64,000 bases of DNA. Origin: Dryobates pubescens (lineage: Eukaryota; Chordata; Aves; Piciformes; Picidae). Position 1 is the first letter of the stretch. Each line of letters begins with the position of its first letter. A program made the translations under genes and the position numbers. Positions 12,401-23,900 of the stretch are shown in pieces. The notes below the pieces were generated by a model, which had not been told where the DNA came from, ran no database searches, and saw only the letters and a program-made list of their open reading frames with translations. The DNA is taken from assembly GCF_014839835.1 (NCBI RefSeq), contig NC_071634.1:14242453-14306452 (forward strand). The letters run 5' to 3'.

Positions 12401-15400
12401 TCGTGTCTAGATGTGCAGGTGGGTCAGGGTCTGCAGCTGCATTTGGGGCTTCAGGGTGCTTGTGCAAGTCAGGGTGGTTCTGGGAGTGCTTGTGGGGGTG
12501 CAGGACAGCTCTGCATGTCCAGGTGAGCCCCTGGGCCTCCACAGGGCACATCTCCTTGCAGAGGTGTGGTGGCCACACGTGTTTTGGGGCTGTGTGTGCC
12601 CCTGTGTGACGTGCCCGTGGGTGTGGGAAGCAGCTGACGACAGCAGATGTGTGTGGGGTGGGATGGGGCCACCTCGGGTCACTGAGCTGCTGCCATGCTC
12701 CACCTCAGAGCTGGTCACATCTCAGGGGTGACATCTCAGTGCCTCAGCAGGGTGAACCCTTCTTGTCCATAGGATCCAAGCTCCCCATTGCCTGCTAATT
12801 AATGTGTTAATGAGGGAGCTGGGGTCCTGCAACCACTGGGCTTAATGGGTTATGGGGCTGTGTGAGGTTTAAAGGCTTTGAGCTACCCTTAAGATCTTTA
12901 AAGTCTAACAGAGTAGATGTCAGGGTGCTGGAAGATGGCAGGGTACCACTACCATCCTCCTTCATCATCCTCCTCCCTCTCTTCCACTGCTGCACTCAGG
13001 GGTCTGGCTCCAGCCCTGGGAGCAATGTACATCCCAGTAAAGCTGCTAGGGAAGTCCTCCCCTTCCAAAAGAAGGTGGCCACATCCACCCTGTATGATAG
13101 GAGCATCCCTTGGTCCCTGCTCTGCTTCAAACCATGCCCAGGAGCTGTTTGGGTTGGCACAGACCCAAATCAGGCTGATGATCATAGAATTGTTTTGGTT
13201 GGAAGAGACCTTTCAGATCACCCAGTCCAGCCATTAGCCCAGCGCTGCCAAGACCACCACTAAACCACATCCCTCAGCACCACATCTGCAAAGCTTTTAA
13301 ACCCCTCCAGGCATGGGAACTCCACCACTGCCCTGGGCAGCCTGGGCCAGGCCTTGACAACCCTTTCAAGGGAAGAAATTGTTCCTCATGTCCAACCTAA
13401 ACCTCCCCTGGCACAACTTGAGGCCATCTCCTCTTGTCCTAATTGCATGATGGAATGTTCTGGATGCACACAGGTATCCTTGACCCTCCTGCCCATCCCA
13501 GTTCCCAGAGAGGGATGGAGGTCCTTACCAGGGGTGGGCTGGAGAGGATCAAGGTGTGACCCAGAGGTCCCTCTGTGCAGGGAGGTGCTGCAGATCGACC
13601 AGTTCCTGAAGGAGACAGCTGCCCGCGAGGCCAACGCCAAGGTCCGCCTCCAGCACTTCATCGAGGAGCTGCTGGACCGGGCAGACAGGGCTGAGAAGCA
13701 GCTTCAGATCATCAGCAGCAGTTGTGGCACCACCCCAAACGGCAGCCTGGGACGCTGTGGCACACCAGGGCCCAAGGCCATCGGCCGACCGGTACCTCCA
13801 CGGGCACAGGCACGGGCACCCAGCCGCTTCGGGCGCGCACCCATGGGGCTTCTCTGGTGGCTACAAAGGGCTGAGGTGTAGGGACCCTCATCCTGTTCCC
13901 AGGGGGAAATGGATCACCTTGGGGGGGAGAGGGGAATGTCCCAAAGAGAAATTGCTTCTCTGTGGGTCTGTGTTGCCATGGTGTGTGGGCAAGGCACTGG
14001 GGTGATGTTGGAGATGCCCTTCTGCATCTCACTTGGGAATGGCCACGCTGCAAAGTGTGTGTGGCACTGGGTGGGTTGCTGGGCTCAGCTTCCTCAGCTG
14101 CACCATCCACGTTTTGGGATTTGCCACGTTAGCTCCTTTTGTCCCACCTCCCTGCAGAGAGACCGGCACCCAGGGCCGGCGCTGGCCATACATGGACCTT
14201 ACTTGGTGTCCAACCAGCGCTCCTCCTCCAGCACCGGGTGAGTGCCCTGGCTGAGATGTACAGTCCCTGGCTGATGGGAAGGGGGTGAGCTCCCTGGTGA
14301 GCACTGAGGGTGTGCATCCCTGTCCCCCAGGGCATCAAGCCGGGCGAAAGCCGTGTCGCAGAGCTCAGGCTGCTACGACAGCGACAGCGCAGAGCCGTGT
14401 CCCACCGACGACACCACCGATGGGCATCCTTACCAGGCACGGGACGGTGCCCGCAGCTCGGGGCTGCGCCGCCAGGCCATCCAAAACTGGCACCGCCGAC
14501 CCTACCGCAACAGCACCGAGGGAGAGGAGGGCGACGTCTCCGACGTGGGGTCCCGCACCACCGAGTCAGAGGCGGAGGGCTGGGAGCTGGAGGCGCCTGG
14601 ATCTGCTGCGTCCCGGCCCAGCGGCAGCTGCCGGCTGACGGGTGAGACCACGCCGTGCTCTTCCGGCGGGGTGGGAGGATGGGGAGGTTGGAGGGTGGAG
14701 GATGAGGATGGCTCTCCGGCGCTGCAAGGGGCATCCCTTTCCTGATGTCCTTCCCAGTGGCAACCGACGGTAGGTGCCCCGCAGCCAGGACCGAGGCTGC
14801 CGGGGGCAAGGCGTGCCGGCTGGAGAGGGGCAGCCCCGGGCACTCCAGCGAGGTGATCAGCCCCGAGATCCTCAAGATGCGGGCGGCTCTCTTCTGCATC
14901 TTCACCTACCTGGACACCAAGACCCTGCTGCGGGCGGCCGAGGTGTGCAAGGACTGGAAGTTCGTGGCCCGGCACCCGGCCGTGTGGACACGGGTGCTGC
15001 TGGAGAACGCCAGGGTGTCCTCCAAGGTACCACGGCTGGGGACGGCGGTGCCCAGGGCAAGACCTCCCTTCCAGAAAGGTGAAGCCGCACGAGCGTCACT
15101 CGTGTGCCGCTTGCCGTGCCGCCACGGGCTGTGTGCCAGCCGCCGTGCACGCTCGCAGGGGCACGCTCGTGGGCATGAGCTCACACGTGGGCACGTTTCC
15201 AGGTGCTTCTGTGGTGCCACCCACGGTGCTGGTGCACACGCTCCTGGTGGCCTCCTGTGTGCTTTTTCACACGCGTGTGGTGTGTGTGTCCAGGAAAGCC
15301 TCTGTGTGTTGTGATCGTGTGTCCACACACAGCTGCCCAGAGACAGCCAAGGAGGGGTGCTGTGGGCATGCCTAAGGTGTGCCCCTCAGTGACAGCCACC

Positions 15401-18400
15401 CCTGTCCCCCCAGTTCCTGGCTATGCTGTCTCAGTGGTGCACCCAGATGCATTCCCTCACCCTCCAAAACCTCAAGCCACGCCAGCGAGGGAAGAAGGAG
15501 AGCAAGGAGGACTACATGAAGAGCACACGGTGAGTCCCCACGTCCCCAGGCACCCTCCTCCCACAGCTGGAGCTGCTGCTCCTCAGGGATGATGATGATG
15601 ATGCTCCATGAACCCCAACATCCCATTCCCACTGATGGAAGTTCATTGCACACCAGCTCCTTCTGCGGGTTCAGGGAGCTCTGGAGCCACAGATCCCCAT
15701 GGGACATGTCACCCTCCTGGGGTGGCCCTGGGGTGGCTGAGGGGCTTGACCTTGCCTCCATCCCTGGCAGGGGCTGCCTGGAGGCCGGGCTGGAGTCCCT
15801 GCTGAAGGCGACGGGCAGCAACCTGCTGATCCTGCGCATCTCACACTGCCCCAACGTGCTGACAGACCGCTCCCTCTGGCTGGCCAGCTGCTACTGCCGG
15901 GCCCTGCAGGCTGTCACCTACCGGTAAGGACGGCCACCAGCATCTCTGCCTTGCACTCTCCGCTTCCCTGGCTGAGAGAAGGCTGGGAACACCCACAGGA
16001 TGTGCTGGGACTCCTCTGATGCCCACCCCATTCCCTGCCAGAATGCAGCCCATCTGGCCCGGTGTGAAGGATTCACCTTTCCATATCCCCAGCCCAGCTG
16101 CAGCCCCAGTCTCTCCCCAAGCAACACTCATCCTCTTCTGGCACGTTCCCATGCAGATATTTCCCTCCCAGCTCCATTCCCACTGCTCTGTTAGTGATCT
16201 CACTGCAGCTGGAAGTGACCAGGCTCTTGGTGTGGGGACACTGCTTTATGTTAGAGAAAGGTGAAGAAGAGGTGCACCAACACTGGGGCCCAGTGAGGTC
16301 CCACCTGACTGTCACCCCTTGACTAAGGTTTCTAATGAGGAGAAGAGACCTCAGGGTCCCTCTGTCCTGGAATAGCTCTGCCATGAGATTGCTAAGCCCC
16401 AGCTTGGAGGCTTTGCCCAGGACCAGGGACACCAAGCCCATGGTAGTGTCAGCCTTGGAGAAGGTCACAGGTCCTGGAGGAGATCGCTGACTGCCCCTTG
16501 GTATTGGTCACCTTCTGAAGAGGCTCTTCCTCCTGTGGATACAGGATTTACCTTTCCTACACACTTGAGGAGGATGATCCTTGCCCTGCTGCACCCTGCA
16601 GAAGACCACCTCTGCCTTGGTATCCACTTCACTTGCAGCTAATGGCTGTCCTCGACCAGCCCAGGGTGGAGAGTCCTTCAGGCAGGAAACCACTCCTGTG
16701 TTTTGAACCAAGTGAGCTCAGGCACAGCTCTGACCTGGGGATCCCACACCAGGAAGCAGCCCAGTGCTGCCATGTTTAACCCATCAGCCCTTCCAAGGGT
16801 GTGAGCACAAGCCCAAGCGTCCTGGCACCTTGCTAACCTGTGACTCTGACTCATGCTCTGATTACCCCACCAGGCTCTCAAAGGGCTCCTGCAGCCCTCT
16901 CCAGTGATGTGTGAAGTGATCGAGTTAACACCCAGCACTTATTTTTAGGCTTGCCTGAAGTTTTGAAGTAGGTCATTTGGAGTTAGGAAGCGTGGCCTTG
17001 GTCTTCAAGAGGCAGCTTGGTGCAGTGAAACAGCATGGGGCCTCTGTTTGATACCTCCATAAGACCAAGGAGGAGCCCACAGCAAACCCCTGCAGCAGCG
17101 TTTGGCCAACAGCCCCCTACAGATGTGGTGACACAACCACACAGCTGCCACAGAGTACAGAGGCCATGGAGCAGCCACTTCCCTTGGCTGGAAGTTAACC
17201 ACCCATCAGCTGAAACAGCTTTACCCCCCCATGGCACCTTGCCCACAGGGGCTGGGCAGGTGGCAGGTGACACCGAGGCAGTGGGGTCCGCAAGGACGTT
17301 GAGTTCCTTCTGCCAGGGTCAGTCACTCGCCGCCTTTGCATCTGGAAAACATCTGCCTTCAACCTCACCTTCAATCACCAGCCTCACCTTCAGCCTTTAC
17401 CCTTAGCTCCAAACTCATCTTCAGCCCCACCTTCAACCTCAGCTCCCCTTGCTTCTTGACATTGCACATCCGTAGGCACAAGTCCAGCTAGAAGTGGCTT
17501 CAGCCTTCCTGCAAGGGTTGGTGCTGGGACTCTGGTTCATGGGATAGAAATACTGACCAGATTTCTACCTCCAGGTGCAGAGAGGTGTAGCAGCATGAAG
17601 GCTACAGACACAGTCCCTGGGGTGGCATCACTGCTGGTGAGAGCCACCACCTGTCCTCTGTATTGTTCCAGGAGCTCTACAGACCCCGTGGGTCATGAAG
17701 TCATCTGGGCCCTTGGAGCAGGTTGCAGAGACATCATCTCCCTCCAGGTTGCACCTCTGCATCCATGGTAAGAAACATGTTAGGAAGAGGCCAGGCTGAG
17801 TGTGAGGGACACCCCTAGAGTAGAAAGAAATTGGGGGTCAGATCCAGATTTGCTTCCTCATGGAAGAAGCAGCAAGTCTGGAGGCCAGTCTGGAGAACTG
17901 GGAGCTCAAGCCCATCTCTCCCTGCAAAGGCTGGGAACTGTTGGGTGTAGGCATCTCCTGACAAGCTGGGAATGTTTCCAGGGAGGCTGAGATGAAAGGG
18001 GAGCTGTGATGGGTCTGGTAGGTGACACTGAACATCAAACACTTGTCTGAGCTCCTCAAGTAACAGCAGCCCTGAAGGGTCTGGATGTCTAAGCAGGTGT
18101 CAAGTGGCTGCTTAGGGAGCTGGCTGCAGTTGCTCCTGCTTCAGAAGAGCATTTGGGGGGGGGGGATGGGGGTGTGTGAAGATGCTGATGCATCTCCACC
18201 CTGCCTCATCTGGCTGCTCAGGAGTTCACGGCTCTCAGAGCAGGTCACTTGGTTCCTCACTCCCATGCCTCAGGGCTGCCTCCTGAGCATTTGTTTTAGT
18301 CCTGGGAGGTTTGCTGCAATGTCATGTTCTGCATCAGTCTGGGTCAAGGTGTACAGAGGGGGAGAAGCTGGAGGTCTGGTCCTTGATGGCTTGTTTCTTC

Positions 18401-20985
18401 CTTGGGGGAGAAGCCACATAGCATGTAGGCTTCTCTGCCTGGGCTAGAGGTCCAGGCTTCTGCTACTGGTTTGGTCACTGCAAGCAACAAAGCTCAGTGG
18501 AATCATGGAATCATAAAATGGTTTACATTGGAAGGGACTTTGAATATCATCTAGTCCAGTCCCTTTGCCATGGGCAAGGACACCTTCCACTAGACCAGGC
18601 GGCCCCATCCTGCCTGGTGGATCTCCAGAGATGGAGATTTGGGGGCAGAGGCACTCTGAGGGAGTGCATGGACCTGCCCTCTCCTGGCTGCAGCACAGCC
18701 CACGGTGGTTGATCAGATGTCTGCTCTGGAGACACCTCCTTCTAGTGTGGCAACCCCTAGGTTAGTGGGGTGGGAGAGGTCCCAGTGCTACACCACTTGC
18801 AGGAGCACTCATGGAGGGGGTGCAAGCTCTTCTGGCAGCTCTCCCCAGCTCTTTCTTCTTCCTCTCCTCAGCCAGCAGCCAACGCGTTTCAGCAACCGCT
18901 GCCTCCAGATGATCGGCCGCTGCTGGCCGCACCTGCGGGCGCTGGGCGTCGGAGGCGCAGGCTGCGGCGTCCAGGGACTGGCATCCTTAGGTAGGCAGCT
19001 GTCCCCCCGTGGGACAAGGAGAAGGGACCCTCACGGAGGCAGGGTATACCCCTAGGAGATGCCCCGTGGGGGTCTGAGTGGAGAAGCCTGCTCCAAGGCC
19101 CGTGGGTGCGCCCCGCCCCTCCTGGCAGCCACCCATCCCTCCTACCAGCCTGCTCCCACCGGCTGCCCTCATCGCTCCCCCACGAGGGGCTGATGCTGGT
19201 CCTCTGTCCTTCCAGCCCGCAACTGCATGCGGCTTCAGGTCCTGGAGCTGGACCACGTGGCGGAGATCAACCAGGAGGTCGCAGCAGAGGTGTGCCGAGA
19301 AGGGCTGAAGGGGCTGGAGATGCTGGTGCTGACCTCCACGCCAGTCACCCCCAAAGCCCTGCTGCACTTCAACAGTGAGTAGCAATGCTGGGGGGGAACC
19401 ACCAGAAGGCCACTTAGGTATCCAGAGCCACGAGCCACACACGGTCTTTCAGCCCCACCCACAGGATCCCACTGCCAGCCCTGGAAGGTGCTGGGTAGAA
19501 GGTTTCTAAGAGGGGATCCAACACCTTTCTGCCAAGGATGGGTTGAGAGGAGCTGATCTTGCCTTAGGTCACAGGGAGGATGGAGACGTTGCCTCAGTGC
19601 AATCAGGGCCTCAAGGTCTGTGGTGTAACTAAGGTCACCACCTCACCATGCTCCCCACAGAGGTCTTGGTCAGCTAGAGCAGGTCTCCTCCATTTTCAGG
19701 GTGAGATTTCCCCAGGTGCATGAGGCCTTGAGGAGCACTGGATGGACTTGGGGGGTCCATCCTGGCAGTGGGGAAGCTCCCTCTCCAGCAGGCATGGTGA
19801 ATTCAGGTGGTACCTCTGCCCCCAGGTGTGTGCCGGAACCTGAAGTCCATCGTGGTGCAGGTGGGCATTGTGGACTACTTTAAGGAGCCTCACAGCCCTG
19901 AAGCCAAGAAGATGTTTGAAGAAATGGTGAACAAACTCCAGGTAAAGGACACCCTTCCCAGGTGACCCATGGGCCACCAGTCCTGTGTCCTAATAAGGCT
20001 CTGAAGACAAATTCTTGCCTCCCACTGAGGTTTCTCAGTAGAGAGCCTCTGAGCTCGCTAGGCACAGGCTGAAATTCAGACCTTGCCCAGCTTGTGATGG
20101 TCAGCAGGACTTGGGCTATTCTTGCCCTGTTCAAGGTTTCCAAGCCAGACATCCTCATACATGTCCAAGGGGAAAATAGGTGCCTCCATTTCACTTCATC
20201 CCCTGGTGGACTTTCTCAGCCTGTTTCTGTGGCCAAGAAGGTGAATTTTATCCTGGGGTTTATTATGAGTGTGGCCAGCAGGTCGAGGGAGGTTCTCCTC
20301 CCCTTCTACTCTGCTCTAGTGAGGCCACATCTGGAGTATTGGGTCCATTTCTGGGCTCCCCAGCTCAAGAGAGACAGGAAACTACTGAAGAGAGTCCAGT
20401 GGAGGCTACAAAGATGCTGAGGGTCCAGGAAAATCTCTGTGAGGAGGAAAGGCTGAGAGCCCTGGGGCTGTTGAGCCTGGAGAAGAGCCGCCTGAGAGGG
20501 GATCTGATCAGTGTTCAGCAAGAGATAAAGGGGCAAGAGGATGGGGCCAGAGACTTTCCAGTGGTGCCCAGTGACAGGGCAAGGGGCAGTGGGCACAAAC
20601 TGGAACCCAGGAGGTTCTGCCTGAACAGGAGGAATAAACTTCTTTGGTGTGAGGGTGCTGGAGCCCTGGAGCAGGCTGCCCAGAGAGGTTGTGGAGTCCC
20701 CTCTGGTGTTGAGCCAGTCCTGCAGGGAAGCCAAATCCCCATGGGTTGCGATGGGGGGGGGACAGAACCAGGTGGACCCCTCCCCATGACAGGGGTCTGA
20801 GATGTCCTCTCCTTTCTCCTGCTCAACCCATGGGGCAGTAAGTCCTTGAGCGTTTCCAGGAGCAGGGCACCTGCCACCTGCGCCAGGCGCCGCACCAACC
20901 ATTCACTCTGCTGCTCTTCCAGGCCCTGAGGAAGAGACCCGGCTTCTCCAAGATACTACACATCAAGGTGGAGGAAGGCTGCTAG
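9410..20985 (+). CDS. FBXO41: F-box only protein 41
   Basis: Substrate-receptor subunit of an SCF (SKP1-CUL1-F-box) ubiquitin ligase; the mammalian protein is neuron-enriched. Twelve coding exons: 9410-10131, 13581-13791, 14158-14237, 14331-14641, 14758-15026, 15414-15529, 15771-15923, 17672-17767, 18872-18990, 19216-19374, 19826-19941, 20923-20985. They total 2415 nt, giving 804 residues against about 875 in human. Residues 8-33 form a C2H2-like finger (YRCPRC...HLEYNH). Residues 135-300 are a long coiled coil. A Ser-rich linker carries [20 protein letters not shown], shared with human. The F-box is about residues 475-522 ([19 protein letters not shown]...HPAVWTRV). Residues 532-804 are leucine-rich-repeat-like and end in [15 protein letters not shown]. 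The start is supported by the conserved [13 protein letters not shown]. The long Ala and His runs I recall near the human N-terminus are absent. Intron 1 holds a minisatellite and introns 1, 8 and 11 hold CR1 pieces. Confidence 0.96.
11785..12245. repeat. CATGG minisatellite with 116-bp higher-order period
   Basis: Tandem units of about 16 bp such as GGTCAGGTGTCCATGG and TTGGGTGTCCATGG fill the first large FBXO41 intron. In the distal half a composite block is duplicated: TTATTTGGGTGTGCCACTGC occurs at 12054 and again at 12170, a 116-bp offset, with a diverged earlier relative near 11980. All three plus frames stay open across most of the array, as expected of a stop-free unit. It is not called as coding. 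Confidence 0.85.
12300..12720. repeat. TG-rich low-complexity stretch beside the CATGG array
   Basis: The sequence after the CATGG minisatellite is dominated by TGTG, GGGTGC and GTGTGCC words with no clean period. It looks like a decayed extension of the array or a separate simple region. No exon signals are evident. Confidence 0.4.
13180..13447 (-). mobile_element. CR1 LINE 3'-end fragment
   Basis: Antisense CR1 tail: 'TCATAGAATTGTTTTGGTTG' followed by GAAGAGACC, then the conserved 'cagcactgccaagaccacca' and 'ccctgggcagcctgg' blocks. It lies in an FBXO41 intron, 134 bp before exon 13581-13791, in the opposite orientation to the gene. Confidence 0.92.
15027..15413 (+). other. FBXO41 intron with a GTG/CAC-rich stretch
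   Basis: The intron between coding exons 5 and 6 contains alternating CACGTG/GCACGCTCG and GTGTGTG words (about 15085-15330) without a strict period. No other feature is seen. Confidence 0.4.
15924..17671 (+). other. FBXO41 intron 7, little recognisable content
   Basis: A 1.75-kb intron (GTAAGG...TTGTTCCAG). A short degenerate repeat of 'CTTCAACCTCACC' type is visible at about 17345-17450. No CR1 fragment, exon or RNA gene is recognised in the rest. Confidence 0.5.
17768..18871 (+). other. FBXO41 intron 8
   Basis: A 1.1-kb intron beginning GTAAGA and ending CTCCTCAG. It holds a G run near 18156-18172 and the CR1 fragment at 18501-18622. Nothing else is recognised. Confidence 0.5.
18501..18622 (-). 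mobile_element. CR1 LINE 3'-end fragment
   Basis: Short antisense tail: 'aatcatggaatcataaaatg' then 'catctagtccagtcc' and 'ggacaccttccactagacca'. It is of the CR1 variant with the 'gccatgggcaaggacac' block. It sits in FBXO41 intron 8. Confidence 0.88.
20225..20735 (+). mobile_element. CR1 LINE 3'-region fragment, sense
   Basis: Sense-strand CR1: 'gtgaggccacatctggagta', 'ctgggctccccagctcaaga', 'gagcctggagaagagccgcc', 'gagcaggctgcccagagagg'. It lies within the last FBXO41 intron (19942-20922). Its terminal tail is missing or diverged. Confidence 0.93.
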
Positions 20986-23900
20986 ACCTTCAGGGAAGCA
21001 CAAAGCACATTCCCTCCTCTGCCCAGCAGAGCCAGAGGCCCCACGGACCCACACCCACCGTCCGCCGCTCATCCGCTGCCAGGCCGGAGCTGGGTGGTGC
21101 CGGCCCACGCACAAACCCCCCCAGACTCTGCAGGCCTTAGTGACTGGGGGCCGGTGCTCGTCCCTGGGGCCAGCTGCTGGGCCAGAAGGTGCTACTTGAG
21201 GACATTTTTTGGCTGCCCAAAGTGGCAGGGCTGTGCTCTTTCCCGGGAGGGAAGATGGCTTCAGAGACACCCCTCCCCCCGCCGCTGCTTGTTGCCAAGG
21301 ATCCGTGCTTGGGGAATGTCTTTCTCTTCAAACTCTCTCTCTGGGGTTATTTTGGCCATTTGGTGATGTGGGAGATGAAGATGGCTCAACCCACCCCCCA
21401 TGGGCTCTTTGCAGAGCACTGCACTTGGTGCTGCTTCATCCCAGGTGGAACATCTCAATCCTCTCCATGGGCTGGTGGAGGTGGGGTGGGAAGGAGCTGT
21501 TCCTCCAGAGCAAATGGTGCCCAGAGCTCCTGCAGGGTTTGTGTTCCTGTTCATGTCATTGGTTTAACAGAGGGGCACCCAAATCTGGGGCCACACTGTC
21601 CAGAAACCGGCAGCCCACAACAGCACAAGCCCAGATGGCAGAGCTGCATCCAGAGGCTGCAGGAGCCAGAGGACACCAGGAGAGATGGTTGCTCTTCCAG
21701 AGGTTTCCAGCCTCACTTGCTCTCCAACCAAACCTTCCTGCCAAGGCAATAAACCATCTCCAAACTCCCCATCCACCAGGAGACAGGGGTCACACTGCTG
21801 TCCCCACCACCATCCACCACAGGCTCAGGCTTTCTCCAGAGCAAGCTCTCCCATGCAGAGAGAGGACCTGGCATGGGACACTCATGATTGTCATCTCATT
21901 GCCATCCCAGCAGCCTGAAGGAGAAACCCCGGCCAAGCTGTCCTGAGATCCAAAGCTACTGGTGAAAGCACCAACCCAGCTGCCCTGCTAGATCTCTTGA
22001 TCTGTGGCCACAGCTGGGGTTTTTAATTCTCCCTTTTTATTTTTGGCTGTATTCTGCCTGCAATGATGACATCACCAGAATACCCTCCCTTTCCCAAAGG
22101 AAATGGCTTTTGAAAGGCATCTGGCATGTGTCTCCATCCTCCAGCCTGAGGAGAAGGTGCCAGGAGGTGCCCACGCCATGGGGGACAGCCATCACAGCAC
22201 TGCCAGCAGCAGGGACACACCAGCCTTAACCACAGCCCTCTGCACCTCGAGCCCCAACCAGGCATGCTTGGACCCAACGTGCTGAGCTGCAAGGAGCCAA
22301 AAGGGGGAAGCAGATTCTGGGGCTTTGTCCTCTTCCCTGGACCATCGCTGGAGATTTGGTGCCTGTTGGCCAGCATGGCTGCAAGGAGAGAGCCCTCCTG
22401 GGGCATCTCCCCTTCCTCCAGCCCTCCTGTGGGGATGGGCTGCCACAGAGCATCCAGCCAGGAGGGAGAAGGCTGCAGACCCCAACATGCTACCACCTTC
22501 CTCATCTACAGCACAAGAGCACAGACCTCAGCCAGGGGGCTCCCAGCATGCTGACAGCCCATGGGGACCTTGATAGAAAATCAGATCAATTCCAAACCGC
22601 TGAAGCTGGTGGTGGGCTGGAGACAGCTCCTTGGGTCTCCAACCCCAGAAACCACCTCAGGAGACCATTTCACTCACTTCTTCTCCCACCTACACCATCT
22701 CCTCTAAAACAGGGTAAGATTTTTTGGCCATAACCCCCCACACTGAAGCACCTCCCTTCCCCCACTGACTGCAGCTTTCCAGGAGAAGGCTGCTCCCTGT
22801 ATGCACAAACTGCAGGAGCCCAACAAAACGCCTGCAAGAAACTCCCCTGTCCCACCACGGGCAGGACTGGACGAGCTCCACAGCACCAGGGACAAGCTCC
22901 TCGATGTGGGTTTACCTCCACCCTGGGGGAGGCATGAGCCAGGGGCAGGAGGAGCAAGAGATGCCCCCAACCAGCAAAAAAAAATCCCACCCAGCAACGT
23001 TCCAAACCCCCCCTGGGGCCAAACCACAGCCACGAGTGTGGGCCCAGTGGAGATGTCACCACTCGAAATGGTGCAGAGACTTGTGAAACTCCCTTAAAAA
23101 CCAACAAAAAAAGAAACAAAGTAAGTATTTATTTCTATAAAGAAGGAGAAAAGGAAAAAAAAAAAAAAGAGAGAGAGATTTTAAAGGCAAATTATTTACT
23201 CAGCATGTTTATAGACTCTGTGCTTCAAGACTGTCGTGTTGGAGAGTCCTGTCTGAAGACTGAATGAGGGTGGCTGCTCCAGGTTTGCTGCTAGCCCGTG
23301 CCTGACCGCTGGCCCAGCTCCTCCAGGTGATGGAGAAGGCCAAGACAGGGTGATGGGAAGCAAGGGGAGATGCTGAGGACTCTTGGAGAAGCCTTCTGCG
23401 CTCGGCAGTGAAGCCTGTGCCGCCAGCAGCCGCAGCCGCCGGTGTTCGCCGTGGCGGCGTGGAGTGTGGGCGGCCGTGTGAGAGCTTTCTGCGGCGTGGC
23501 AGGGCAGTCTCACCTGAATGTGATGCTTTGGTGCCTCACCAAGACCAGACCAAACCATCCACTTCCCCTTGGGGCATTCCCAAAGAGTCCAACTTTTGGC
23601 TTAGCAAAGCCACTTTCTTGCAAAAAAAATCCTGTGCTGAGGCAAGACCTTGAGCAGGTTCAAGGATTAGGAGATGGGAAGTGGGAGGTGTTTTTCTCCC
23701 CCATTTCTCCGGGGCTTGGATAGGTCTCTTCCTCCTCTTCCTCATCTGGGGATGAAGGTGGCTGGCACAGTGACACAGGCTTGGTGTTAATGAGTCCTGC
23801 ATGTCCCCAGCCCTCCTGGTGGCTCCTAATTGCCCAAGTTGTTAATGGCAATGAGCTCATTAATGGCTGTGGGTTTTTCTCACTCAGACCTCGTGGTGAT

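Larger units (their letters stand above)
10132..13580 (+). other. FBXO41 intron after the first coding exon
   Basis: A 3.4-kb intron opening with GTGAGT and closing with CTCTGTGCAG. Apart from the CATGG minisatellite (about 11790-12245), the TG/CA-rich stretch after it and a CR1 fragment at 13180-13447, no exon or RNA gene is recognised. Confidence 0.7.

Noticed and set aside
11741-12410. Three overlapping plus-strand open frames of 138-175 codons
   Set aside because: They are the CATGG minisatellite read in three frames inside an FBXO41 intron. The unit has no stop triplet, so openness is expected.
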